From assembly GCA_021173225.1 (NCBI GenBank), contig JAJOLK010000003.1, forward strand, positions 38,436 to 102,435: a stretch of DNA of 64,000 nt, given 5' to 3'. Positions 9,601-17,129 of this stretch are shown one piece after another. Within the stretch, counting starts at the first letter, position 1. Every line of letters begins with the position of its first letter. The notes beneath the pieces were generated by a model. That model saw only the letters and a program-made list of their open reading frames with translations. It searched no databases and was not told the origin of the DNA. Position numbers and translations under genes: made by a program. This DNA is from Phycisphaerales bacterium PN19_bin_20. Its GTDB lineage: Bacteria > Planctomycetota > Phycisphaerae > Phycisphaerales > UBA1924.

Positions 9601-10025
9601 CGCGCCGCGTTCAGCGCCGTCGGCCCCAGCTTCACTCGCACCGAGCCGATCAGCATCATCCGCTGCACCGGCCCCGCCGGCCCAGCCTCGGTCCACGCAA
9701 ACGCCCGCGTCGCGCCCAGCTCAATGCCCCCGCGCTGCGCGGGCAAGTCAAGCTGCAGCCCTGCAAAGTCGCGCCCGCTCAGCGCGATAGTCCCGTCCAG
9801 CGCGGCCCCGCTCCCAACGCCCGCACCACCGCCCGCACCAGCGCCCGCGCCCCCGCTGGGGCGATACATCGGCGCCAACGCCGGATCACCAACCTGCCCT
9901 GCGGATACCGGTGTTAACGAAATTAAGCCGCCCGCGACAAGCGTTACTACGCCAGCCCGCAAGCCACCGCTCCGCCGCTGGCCGACCCACTCACCGACCC
10001 GCGTTCGATCAGTTGTTGCGCTCAC
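6624..10025 (-). CDS. LptD-like outer-membrane LPS assembly protein
   Basis: Probable outer-membrane beta-barrel of 1,133 residues that would insert LPS into the outer leaflet, working with inner-membrane LptF/G-type proteins. An N-terminal hydrophobic segment ending near SLTPVSA looks like a signal peptide, followed by Gly/Ala low-complexity stretches. Residues of about 330-520 have the OstA-like pattern (GVVLQYSE, AQRAVVFLD, YLEGDVI, LRAPRMFYD) and are followed by GVPLLWLPAYRGD, typical of the LptD linker. The remainder has alternating aromatic strands with barrel character (LLEQRWDLSPSWRLLGEASY, YRLTPKYTVEAAGTID). LptD of proteobacteria is about 780 residues. The start is GTG without an evident Shine-Dalgarno. 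It follows an amidohydrolase gene by 27 bp on the same strand. Assignment rests on pattern, not alignment. Confidence 0.78.
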   Translation of the reverse strand: MSATTDRTRVGEWVGQRRSGGLRAGVVTLVAGGLISLTPVSAGQVGDPALAPMYRPSGGAGAGAGGGAGVGSGAALDGTIALSGRDFAGLQLDLPAQRGGIELGATRAFAWTEAGPAGPVQRMMLIGSVRVKLGPTALNAARAVVWIERLEDAAGPNGGATGGLTGGAVGGAAVARHQVAVLFDRVSSPTASSGLGGGASGLGAASDRLLVSAVVEGELSLRVDAPPQAQRPEGEALLTEAEARFARYLTALERPETGAGVGPGAGDVAMTPEPRSKVAYEPGLTRPYEPGSALAPDAPRAVQVASRAGSGSDADPTRLLGDQRLFSGSGLITVSAGDPALIQQPGENVVVITGGVVLQYSEPARERALQLSAQRAVVFLDPGPLTDVARLGAQAVRGVYLEGDVIASDGRFSLRAPRMFYDVRNNRATMVDAVFWTYDQRRGLPLYVRAKAIEQTARNQIKARGVTMAASAFFEPQLSIGAREVTVTREARDADAGGGERVMVRGSSLTPRIAGVPLLWLPAYRGDLERFPIRDVRFENSSAAGPGLQTRWDLFGLTGIAAPDRVDLDLLVDGWLRRGVGVGLDSAWAGADQRGAFFGYFLPSDGGEDVLASGTRIDRKGDSRGLMLLEQRWDLSPSWRLLGEASYVSDEAFLQTYDAQLTQTRRELVSGLALRNTDQNALFQLQTTGTLTDFSPNQYLLQSQGYAVTRMPEFSYARVADNLFGDLPGVVQWSHEYRLGRLRLDGYKTTPRSIGYENDADAQRAFGLNADQSWADRLAAAGAPDAFITRLYTRQELAVNIYAGPVTITPFGTLALTSYSDELKDVSGAAAGPVGGPGVEAISDSSRWWAAGGLRASTSMQRVYPGARSELLGIDQLRHVVTPSVTLFHADSGRDSATLPIFDREVEGVSEGTAAAFAIDQVFQTKRGLTGDGRGHVADWLKLRTELVTSNNETVRSPIGRWYDTRPELSNLGDFATVDATMQLTDAVSVSGGTVYDTDTNQQARTSAGLWVDHGRDFAAFTELRYINPLDTTFLTVGGTYRLTPKYTVEAAGTIDTDSGKLRSIASRLDREFPDLTFSVKIGYDQLTDEFTTGVLVTPLGRNRRVQQFRRLGRDQYLEPLQPEVPGPASGVP

Positions 10026-10052
10026 GGGCCCATGCTACCACACCCGCCCACC

Positions 10053-11141
10053 TCACGCGTGCTCAGCCCACCAGCGGTCCACAAGGTTCGCCGCCGTGTC
10101 GTGATAGAGCGCCCGCAGCACGTCCGCCGGCAGCGCGCACCCGCGCAGCCGCGGCGCGCTCATCGCCGTGTACCGCGCAGGGTCGATCATCGCCAAGTCA
10201 GGGTCCGCTATCGCGCTCGGCCCGTCGTACCCCGTCTCAAACAGCGTCCGCAGCGTCCAGTGCCGTGAGCAGTACAGCTCAAACGCCTGCTCCGGGCTGT
10301 TCGCCAGGTCCGCCATGCGGCTCATCCCCGTCTTCGCCAAGCTGAGCTGATCGTCCATCGTCACCAAGTCGGTTCCAAACAAGATCCGCCCCTTGTGCCG
10401 TGTGAAAAAGTCCCGCACCTCCGAGGGCTCATGCCCCGAAAGCCCACGCACCACCCACTTTGTCGCGCTCGTGTCCAGGTGCAGGTTCGGGTGCGCCGTC
10501 AGCAGCCGATCCAAGAACCCAAGGTCCTCGCTCCAGCCACCCATGTGCGCCGCGATCCACGGCACCGGAAACTCGTCCAGCATCCGCCGAAGCCCCACAT
10601 ACTGGTGCGCCTTGGTCCCGTACGTCGCGCCGTGGTGATACCGCGCCGCAAACCACGTGTCCGGGTCCGCCACGTGCACCATGATCATCATGCCCAGGCT
10701 CACCGCCAGCCGCGCGTGCTCCCGCCGCCACGCGCTGTCAATGTCCGCCACGTCCACCGCGCCCGACGGCAAAAACTCACGCAGCGCCGGCGCCGCCCAC
10801 AGCTTCATCATCCGCGCGCCAAACTCACCGTGAAACCGCTCGATCACCTCGAGGTACCCGCCACGGTGCTGGTGCTCAGGGTCGTTCCCGCGGAACCACG
10901 GCATCGTGATGAACCGCACGCTCTCGCCCAGCACCTCACGCACCTCAGCCGCCATGCTGATCTGCGTCATCGTGTACGTCCGCTCAACCCCATACAGCTC
11001 GCGCACCCGCGCATAAATCTTCGCCGCCTCACGCCCATGAATGTGCGTGTGAACGTCGATCATCCGCACTGGCGCCGGCCCCAGCGCCCGCGCAGCCGCC
11101 ACATAGTCCAAACCCAGCGTGTTGGCCGGCCAAGGTTCCAT
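10053..11141 (-). CDS. Amidohydrolase family (amidohydrolase-2 type) protein
   Basis: Metal-dependent hydrolase or decarboxylase of the amidohydrolase superfamily, 362 residues, predicted cytoplasmic. Visible metal-site elements are DVHTHIHG near residue 29, a conserved Lys region MMKLWAAP, MVHVADPDTW near 160, IAAHMGGW and ILFGTDL, in the order seen in amidohydrolase-2 proteins. Substrate cannot be told from sequence. The stop lies 27 bp before the lptD start on the same strand, so the two are probably co-transcribed, though a functional link is not evident. The upstream region has no clear Shine-Dalgarno, so the exact start is tentative. Confidence 0.8.
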   Translation of the reverse strand: MEPWPANTLGLDYVAAARALGPAPVRMIDVHTHIHGREAAKIYARVRELYGVERTYTMTQISMAAEVREVLGESVRFITMPWFRGNDPEHQHRGGYLEVIERFHGEFGARMMKLWAAPALREFLPSGAVDVADIDSAWRREHARLAVSLGMMIMVHVADPDTWFAARYHHGATYGTKAHQYVGLRRMLDEFPVPWIAAHMGGWSEDLGFLDRLLTAHPNLHLDTSATKWVVRGLSGHEPSEVRDFFTRHKGRILFGTDLVTMDDQLSLAKTGMSRMADLANSPEQAFELYCSRHWTLRTLFETGYDGPSAIADPDLAMIDPARYTAMSAPRLRGCALPADVLRALYHDTAANLVDRWWAEHA

Positions 11142-11218
11142 AACGCCGTCAGCGTACGCCCACAGACCACCCCCGCACGCCGTCCGTGCGGCATCTGATC
11201 GGCACCGCCGACCCCGCG

Positions 11219-11247
11219 TTGCCCAGGCCGCACACCGCGCGTATACT
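11219..11247 (+). promoter_or_regulatory. Sigma-70-type promoter for tRNA-Ala
   Basis: TTGCCC (11219-11224) and TATACT (11242-11247) are separated by exactly 17 bp, a close match to the housekeeping consensus. Transcription would begin near 11254, about 95 bases before the mature tRNA, leaving a 5' leader to be removed by RNase P. The gap 11142-11349 holds no other gene. Confidence 0.65.
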
Positions 11248-11349
11248 CTCCTCCCTCACGCGACGCCATGAAGTTGACCCGCCCGTGAGCCGACAACCAA
11301 AGACGTCCGATCTTCGGCCTTCGGTCGCCCACCGATCGCCGCGATTGCC

Positions 11350-11424
11350 GGGGGCATAGCTCAGTTTTGGTAGAGCGCATCCATGGCATGGATGAGGTCA
11401 GGGGTTCGAGTCCCCTTGCCTCCA
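11350..11424 (+). tRNA. tRNA-Ala, anticodon GGC
   Basis: A complete cloverleaf of 75 bases. The acceptor stem GGGGGCA pairs with TGCCTCC and includes the G3:U70 wobble that identifies tRNA-Ala. The D arm is GCTC/GAGC, the anticodon stem CATCC/GGATG encloses ATGGCAT with anticodon GGC (reads GCC), and the T arm is AGGGG/CCCCT around TTCGAGT. The discriminator is A. CCA is not encoded. GCC is heavily used in these genes. A strong promoter lies upstream and a terminator directly downstream, so it is an independent unit. Confidence 0.97.
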
Positions 11425-11434
11425 CTTACTCGGC

Positions 11435-11466
11435 AAAGAGGCGGCCCCGCAAGGGTCGCCTCTTTT
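11435..11466 (+). terminator. Rho-independent terminator after tRNA-Ala
   Basis: A 13-bp stem, AAAGAGGCGGCCC with GGGTCGCCTCTTT (one G:U pair), closes a five-base loop CGCAA and ends in TTTT. It begins 10 bases after the tRNA and clearly ends that transcript before the symporter gene at 11548. Confidence 0.92.
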
Positions 11467-11547
11467 CGTTGACGCACCGTCCGTCCGTCACGCACGCAAT
11501 ATCGCACCACCGCTCAACCTTCCAGCCCCCGTCGGTAGGATGTCACC

Positions 11548-13053
11548 ATGGCCGATCTCTCCACCGCGCCGCCTGACCAAGCCCCGCCTAGCGCGCACCC
11601 GTCCATCGCGCCCCCGCCCCGCGCGTCACGCTTCCCACTCCACTGGCGCATCCTCACCGGCCTCGCCCTCGGCCTGCTCGTTGGGCTCATCCTCAACCTC
11701 GCCTGGACCCGCGACACCTGGCTCTCCCTCGGCGTAGACAACCCCGCCGCCTTCACCACCCTTGATCGCCCCGCCACTACCGCCACCACCACCACCGCCG
11801 CCACCATCACCACCGCCCCCAACCAGAGCGCCACCGCGCTCGCACACGCCGTCCGCGCCGTTGTCATCGCCGTTGATCTCATCGGCGACCTCTTCCTCGC
11901 CGCACTCCGCGCGCTCGCGGTCCCCATCGTCCTGTGCTCGCTGGTCGTCGGCTGCGCCAGCCTGGGTGACCCGCGCCGCCTCGGCCGCATCGGCCTCAAA
12001 ACCGTCCTTATCTACCTGGGCACCACCGCCGCCGCCGTCGTCTTAGGCCTGCTGCTGGCCAACCTCATCAAGCCCGGGCTCTTCGTGCCCGACGCCGTCC
12101 GCGCTGAGCTCATGCGCACCGGCGCATCCGAGGTTCAGGCCCGCGTCGGTGATGTCGCCAAGGTCCCCACCCTCTGGCAGCAGATCGTCAACACGGTCCC
12201 CACCAACCCCTTCCGCGCACTGGCCGAGGGCAACATGCTCCAGGTCATCGTCATCGCACTTGCGCTGGGCCTCTCGCTCACGCTCCTCGGCGGCGCACTC
12301 CGCGCCAAGGCCGACCACGCCGTCGGCGTCTTTGAGGCCCTCGCCGCAGGCCTCGGCAAGCTGATCGAAGCTCTCATGCTCCTCGCGCCCTTCGCCGTCT
12401 TCTGCCTCGTCGTGCCGCAGGTTGCCCAGATCGGCCTGGGCATCATCACCGCGCTGGGCGTCTTCGCCCTCGTCGTCCTCGGCGGCCTCTCGATCATGCT
12501 CTTTATCGAGTACCCCATCCTGCTCAAGCTCTTCGCTGGCATCGGGCCCGCACGCTTCTTTAAGGCCATGGCCCCCGCCCAGCTCCTGGCCTTCTCCACC
12601 AGCTCCAGCAACGCCACACTCCCCGCCACCATCGAGTGCACCACCAACCGCCTCGGCGTTGACCGCCGCATCGCCAGCTTCGTCTGCCCCCTCGGCGCCA
12701 CCATCAACATGGACGGCACCGCCCTCCACCAGGCCGTCTGCTGCGTCTTCATCGCTCAGCTCTATGGCATAGATCTCACGGCCTCGCAACAACTCTCGCT
12801 GATCCTCCTCGCCACCCTCTCAAGCATCGGCGCGCCCGGCATCCCCAGCGGCGGCATCGTCATGCTCGTCGCCGTCCTCCAAGGCGTCGGCCTCCCGCCC
12901 CAAGCCCTCGCCGGGATGGCCCTGGTCATCGCCATTGACCGCCCGCTTGACATGTGCCGCACGGTTTGCAACGTCAGCGGCGACGCCCTGACCGCCGCCA
13001 TCGTCGCCAAAAGTGAACGCGCGCTGCAGCCCCCGCCGGCCGCCACCGCCTAA
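11548..13053 (+). CDS. Dicarboxylate/amino acid:cation symporter (DAACS family)
   Basis: Inner-membrane carrier of 501 residues that takes up acidic amino acids or C4-dicarboxylates with sodium or protons. It follows the GltPh plan: about eight membrane spans, the hairpin HP1 motif SSSNATLP near residue 351, NMDGTA near 387, HP2 GAPGIPSGG near 430, and LDMCRTVCNVSGD near 468. The Asp and Arg of that last motif match the substrate-binding pair of aspartate transporters, and the Arg argues against a neutral amino acid carrier. An unusual Thr/Ala stretch at about 73-90 lengthens the first extracytoplasmic loop. The ATG has AGGA eight bases upstream. It converges with the gene ending at 13070. 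Confidence 0.93.
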   Translation: MADLSTAPPDQAPPSAHPSIAPPPRASRFPLHWRILTGLALGLLVGLILNLAWTRDTWLSLGVDNPAAFTTLDRPATTATTTTAATITTAPNQSATALAHAVRAVVIAVDLIGDLFLAALRALAVPIVLCSLVVGCASLGDPRRLGRIGLKTVLIYLGTTAAAVVLGLLLANLIKPGLFVPDAVRAELMRTGASEVQARVGDVAKVPTLWQQIVNTVPTNPFRALAEGNMLQVIVIALALGLSLTLLGGALRAKADHAVGVFEALAAGLGKLIEALMLLAPFAVFCLVVPQVAQIGLGIITALGVFALVVLGGLSIMLFIEYPILLKLFAGIGPARFFKAMAPAQLLAFSTSSSNATLPATIECTTNRLGVDRRIASFVCPLGATINMDGTALHQAVCCVFIAQLYGIDLTASQQLSLILLATLSSIGAPGIPSGGIVMLVAVLQGVGLPPQALAGMALVIAIDRPLDMCRTVCNVSGDALTAAIVAKSERALQPPPAATA

Positions 13054-13069
13054 CTCCTCGCAAGCCCGC

Positions 13070-14290
13070 CTAAGGGCGACCATGACGTGCCCGTGCTTCA
13101 CGCACGCTCTGCGCTGTCACGGTGCCCGGTGCTAGTTCCAAAAGCCGGTCGAGCCACAGCTGCGCCTCCTCTTGCCGCCCTGCCGCCCGCGCTAACTCTG
13201 ACGCCCGGAAGCAGACCATCGCCGCGCTCTCTGCGGATGTTCTCTCGCCCAGCGCGGCCGCGCCGCCGCCACCGTTTCGTAGCAGCTCCCATGTCCGCAC
13301 CGCTGCCGCCATCGCCAGTTCAGGCCGACCCGCCCGCTGCTGGAGTAGCAAAAGGTTCAGCCCCAGCACTGCCGCTGCTGGCCGCCCCTCAAGCCCCGGC
13401 CCTCCCAAAGTCCCCAACAGCAGCAAGACACCGTCGCTGACGGCCATTGCTCCTGAAGCATGTACCAGCACGCTCGCTCGCTCGACGCTGAAGCCAACAC
13501 CCTCGCCCGCCTCTTGTCGACGATACGCCTCCGCAACCTCCATCCACAGCGGCAGCGCCTCGTCATCGCGCCCCGCCGACATCAGGTCCTGCGCGAAGTT
13601 CTGCTGCAGGATTCTGGTCCGCGCCGAATCCATAAACCGACCGCGCGTCACAAGCTCGCCCCGCTGCAGCTCAATCGCCCCGTCAAGCCGCCCCTCCCGA
13701 CGCGCCCGCTGATACGCCGACCACACCAGCGGCACATGCGCATCGCGTGGCTCTGGCTCGCTCAGCATCGCCCGCGCTGCCGCTTCCGTCCGCGCCGTCA
13801 GTTTCGCTCGCCGCGGCTCAGCGTCAGGAAAGTACTGATCCAGCAGCCGCAGCGCGTCCAGCCGGTCGTGCGCAGTGCAACCCGTGCAGTCCGTCAACGG
13901 CCAGAGCATCGCCCACGCAGCGTCCAGCGCACCGTCTTCAAGCGCGATCAACGCTATCTGACGCCGCAGCTCGCCGGTCTGGGCCAAGTCCATCCGCGAA
14001 AGCCCCGCAAGCAACCTCTCCCACCAACCCGCCCGCGCTTCCGTCGGCAGCGCCATGAGCAAGCCCCGAACCAGCTCGTGGTCGTCATGACCATCCACAG
14101 AGCCAGCGAAGAGCCCCGCCAGAGCCTCGTCAGCCGTCAACTGACGCTCAGACGCCCCGCCCGCCGTGGTCACGCCAACACCGCCGGTTGCCGGCACCAC
14201 ACCCCCCGCGCCACCACGCCCAGCAAGCCACCAAGCCAGGCCTGCCGCACCGAGCACAAGCACAAACGCAACGATCATGCCCCGTCTCAT
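13070..14290 (-). CDS. Membrane-anchored TPR-like protein of unknown function
   Basis: Not recognised as a named family. The 406-residue protein starts with a single hydrophobic helix (MRRGMIVAFVLVLGAAGLAWW), suggesting an inner-membrane anchor with the rest in the periplasm. The body is almost all alpha-helical, Ala/Leu/Arg-rich, with paired-helix segments such as AGRDDEALPLWMEVAEAYRR and AGRQEEAQLWLDRLLELAPG that look like TPR repeats. A CTGC pair occurs mid-protein. The start at 14290 is preferred over 14311 because AAGGGG lies seven bases before it. It is convergent with the symporter and downstream of the secreted protein gene on the same strand (67 bp). Confidence 0.6.
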   Translation of the reverse strand: MRRGMIVAFVLVLGAAGLAWWLAGRGGAGGVVPATGGVGVTTAGGASERQLTADEALAGLFAGSVDGHDDHELVRGLLMALPTEARAGWWERLLAGLSRMDLAQTGELRRQIALIALEDGALDAAWAMLWPLTDCTGCTAHDRLDALRLLDQYFPDAEPRRAKLTARTEAAARAMLSEPEPRDAHVPLVWSAYQRARREGRLDGAIELQRGELVTRGRFMDSARTRILQQNFAQDLMSAGRDDEALPLWMEVAEAYRRQEAGEGVGFSVERASVLVHASGAMAVSDGVLLLLGTLGGPGLEGRPAAAVLGLNLLLLQQRAGRPELAMAAAVRTWELLRNGGGGAAALGERTSAESAAMVCFRASELARAAGRQEEAQLWLDRLLELAPGTVTAQSVREARARHGRP

Positions 14291-14357
14291 ATCGCGCCCC
14301 TTATCGCCCATCGGGCGATGGAATCCGTGCCTTGATCACCGCCGCTCACCGAGTTAC

Positions 14358-15068
14358 TCATCCCCCCGCAGGCCCGCCGGGGCAGCACCCAGGTCTGTAC
14401 GCAGACGCACTCTCATCGCGGATGCTGGCCGTTCCGTTCGCCTTCACCTTAATAGTACGTTTGTTGCAGATCGTCACGTTGCCCTCACCCCCACCCTGGA
14501 TGTCACAGATCATACGGTCTCCCCACACCTGAGACGCCCGCGCATCGATCGTCTTCCAGTAGACCTTTATGCCCACTTTCCAGCGCGGCGGCACCACCTG
14601 CTCTGTGGTCCAAGAGAAGCCGACAACTTCCTGTCGGCTCAGCTCCCCCGTGATCAAAAAGCTTGCGTTAGCCTTGACCTTGGCTTCGAGGATCACAGGC
14701 AGGATTCGCGAGGTTCCCACACCCAACTCGTACGCGATCCCGCCACCACCCGTCGCGGAAACCTGATAGCCATTGGTCTTCTGCTGGGTATAAGCGAACG
14801 TGTACGTCGCGTCAAAGCAGCTATTGTTCTGCTTCAAAGCGTTGTAGATCAGCACCTCAATTGCCGGACGGGCCGAGCTCTCGATCGGCCCGAGCGGGAT
14901 GTTCTGCTCGCGGACGACGCGGAATCGCATCTTCTCGTCACACTTGTGCAGCCGCGGCGGGTGGCCACAGTCAGACGCCATTACGATTGACCCGATCGTC
15001 ATGGCCACCAACGTACCGACCACGGATGGTTTAAAGCGCGTTAAGTGTCCGCAAGTCCTCATCTTCAT
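14358..15068 (-). CDS. Secreted protein, possibly with an aerolysin-like beta fold
   Basis: A 236-residue protein with a signal-peptide-like N-terminus (basic start, then VVGTLVAMTIGSIVMAS). The mature part is Cys-containing and strand-rich, with long alternating Ser/Thr/hydrophobic runs. The segment from YTFAYTQQKTNG through GELSRQEVVGFSWTTEQVVPP resembles the stem region of aerolysin/ETX-MTX2 pore-forming proteins: amphipathic strands, then a VPP turn, then a strand. This is a visual resemblance only. The protein ends CCPGGPAGG. The ATG has TTTGGAG seven bases upstream, which supports the start. Composition is less extreme in GC than its neighbours, which could indicate transfer. No immunity or delivery gene is nearby. 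Confidence 0.6.
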   Translation of the reverse strand: MKMRTCGHLTRFKPSVVGTLVAMTIGSIVMASDCGHPPRLHKCDEKMRFRVVREQNIPLGPIESSARPAIEVLIYNALKQNNSCFDATYTFAYTQQKTNGYQVSATGGGGIAYELGVGTSRILPVILEAKVKANASFLITGELSRQEVVGFSWTTEQVVPPRWKVGIKVYWKTIDARASQVWGDRMICDIQGGGEGNVTICNKRTIKVKANGTASIRDESASAYRPGCCPGGPAGG

Positions 15069-15323
15069 CGCTCAGCTCCAAAGGTAAACTGTACTCATAG
15101 GCTAGCCAACCCCCCCCCTCCATGTCCAAGTGGAAACGCCAGCACTTGCAACACCTCTGCTGCCATTGCATTGCCTCACCGTCCGGATCTCAAACACCCG
15201 CCCTGCGCGGGCGCTCGATCCAAAGGTGGTTGCGGCCGGCCCGCTCCCCCGCCAGCCGCCGCCGCCTAACGCTGCGCAGGCCCCCACCCGCCCCCGCCGC
15301 TCCCGCCCGTACACTCGCCACGA

Positions 15324-17129
15324 ATGCTCCCGCGCGCGACAACCACCCTCTGGCGGTTCCTCTTCGCCGAGGTTCTCAGGCTCCTGGCCATCACTACCGC
15401 CGTGGTCGTCGTCGTCGCCAGCTTCGCCGTCGCCGTCCGCTTCATCGCCAACGGCACCCTCGGCCCCGCCGACGCCATCCGCCTCATGGCCCTCGCCGCC
15501 ATCCCCATGCTCCAGTACGCGCTGCCCTTCGCCGGGGGCTTCGCTGCCACGCTTGTCTACCACCGCATGAGCCAAGACAATGAGCTCACCGCCCTCTACG
15601 CCGGCGGCATCTCACACCGCGCCGCCCTCGCCCCCGCAATCGCGCTGGGCCTCGCACTCGCCCTCGCCCTGTTCCTCATGGCCGACCGCGTCATGCCCGG
15701 CCTCCTCCGCTCCATGCAGCAGATGGTCGCTGACGACGCCACACGCCTGCTCCAATCCGCCATCAGCCGCGGGCAGTCCATCGAGCGTGACGGCAAGGTC
15801 GTCTATGCCGACGCTATCGAGCTGCTCCCCGTCGAGCCAGGCTCAGGCGCCTACCGCCAGTTCATGCTCCGCGGCGTCGTCGCCGTTGACCTCGCCCCAG
15901 ACCGCACCGTCCGCCGAGAGCTCGCCGCACCACTCGCCCGCGTCTGGCTCTTCCGCCAAACCGGCGGCAACCTCGATAGCGACACCCGCGACTGGAACAT
16001 CCAGCGCGACAGCATCACCACCGTCGTCATGCGCCTGCGCGACCCCGCCGGCGGCCTGGGCAACCGCCTCCTTGGCGAGGCCGACCAAACCGAGGTCCGC
16101 TTCACCCTCCCCACCGCCTTTGCCGACGACCCCAAATATCTCTCATGGGCCGAGCTTAACGCCGCCAAACGCACGCCCGAGTCGCTCAACATTGTCGATC
16201 AGCCGCGCCGCGCACTCGCCCGCGTCCTGGCGTTCCGCCTTAGCATCGACGCGATCGATCAGACCCTCCGCGCCACCGGGCAGGCCACCTTTACTGACCC
16301 GGCAGGCCGCACCATCACCATCAGCGCCGCCGCCCTCAGCAAGACCGCCGACGCCCGCGGCTGGGCCCTGACCCCCGACGCCACCGGCGTCATCTCCGCC
16401 CGCGTCCAGCTCCAACCCCTCGCCCCCAACACGACGAACCCCGCCAGCCAGCCCGCGGCGCGAACCTACCGCGCCAACCGCGCCTGGCTCGCTCGCCCCG
16501 TCACCGCCGACTCGCCCGGCGTCACCTTCGGCCTGACCCTCGAGGCCGTCACCACGCAGGCCCAACCCGATCCCGATTCGACGCCCACCACCACCACTGA
16601 CGCGCCGGCCAACCCCACCACCACCAACGCCACCAACACCACCGACCCCGCCAACACACCAACACTCGCCGAGCTCGATTTCGCCGCACTCGCCCCGCAG
16701 CAAGACCCCACCGCCCCGCTCATCAAGCTCACGTCCGCCGAGCTCATCGCCGCCGCACGCGCCCGCGCCACCACAGCCACCACCGCGCGCGACGAAGCCC
16801 TCTGGCGCTGGGCCAACAACCTGCAGAGCGCCGTAACAGACCTCCGCCGCGAGATCCAAAGCAAGCAGCACGAGCGCCTCGCCGCCTCCCTCGCGTGCCT
16901 TGTCATGGTCGTCCTGGGCGCGGTCATGGGCATGAAGCTCGCCACCGCGCCCCCGCTGGTGGTCTACGTCTGGTCCTTCCTCCCAGCCATCGCCGCCATC
17001 GTCTCTATCGCCGGCGGCCAAAGCCTCGTCCATGAGCACGGCACCGCTGGCCTGATCCTGCTCCACGGCGGCGTCCTCGCCCTCGCACTCTGGACGTACC
17101 TGGAGTACCGCGTTGTCGCCCGCCACTAG
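15324..17129 (+). CDS. LptF/LptG-type LPS export permease
   Basis: Inner-membrane component of an LPS-export ABC transporter (YjgP/YjgQ family), 601 residues against about 360 for the family. The N-terminal spans and coupling segment are typical: FLFAEVLRLLAITTAVVVVV, then ALPFAGGFAATLVYHRMSQDNELTALYAGG, where the loop contacts the LptB ATPase in known systems. A long periplasmic beta-jellyroll region follows, with a Thr/Pro/Asn low-complexity stretch near residues 418-445. Three C-terminal spans start near residue 520 (LAASLACLVMVVLGAVMGMK). It heads an operon with a GT39 glycosyltransferase (17-base overlap) and a PAP2 phosphatase. The other LptF/G protein and LptB are not in the window. 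Confidence 0.85.
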   Translation: MLPRATTTLWRFLFAEVLRLLAITTAVVVVVASFAVAVRFIANGTLGPADAIRLMALAAIPMLQYALPFAGGFAATLVYHRMSQDNELTALYAGGISHRAALAPAIALGLALALALFLMADRVMPGLLRSMQQMVADDATRLLQSAISRGQSIERDGKVVYADAIELLPVEPGSGAYRQFMLRGVVAVDLAPDRTVRRELAAPLARVWLFRQTGGNLDSDTRDWNIQRDSITTVVMRLRDPAGGLGNRLLGEADQTEVRFTLPTAFADDPKYLSWAELNAAKRTPESLNIVDQPRRALARVLAFRLSIDAIDQTLRATGQATFTDPAGRTITISAAALSKTADARGWALTPDATGVISARVQLQPLAPNTTNPASQPAARTYRANRAWLARPVTADSPGVTFGLTLEAVTTQAQPDPDSTPTTTTDAPANPTTTNATNTTDPANTPTLAELDFAALAPQQDPTAPLIKLTSAELIAAARARATTATTARDEALWRWANNLQSAVTDLRREIQSKQHERLAASLACLVMVVLGAVMGMKLATAPPLVVYVWSFLPAIAAIVSIAGGQSLVHEHGTAGLILLHGGVLALALWTYLEYRVVARH

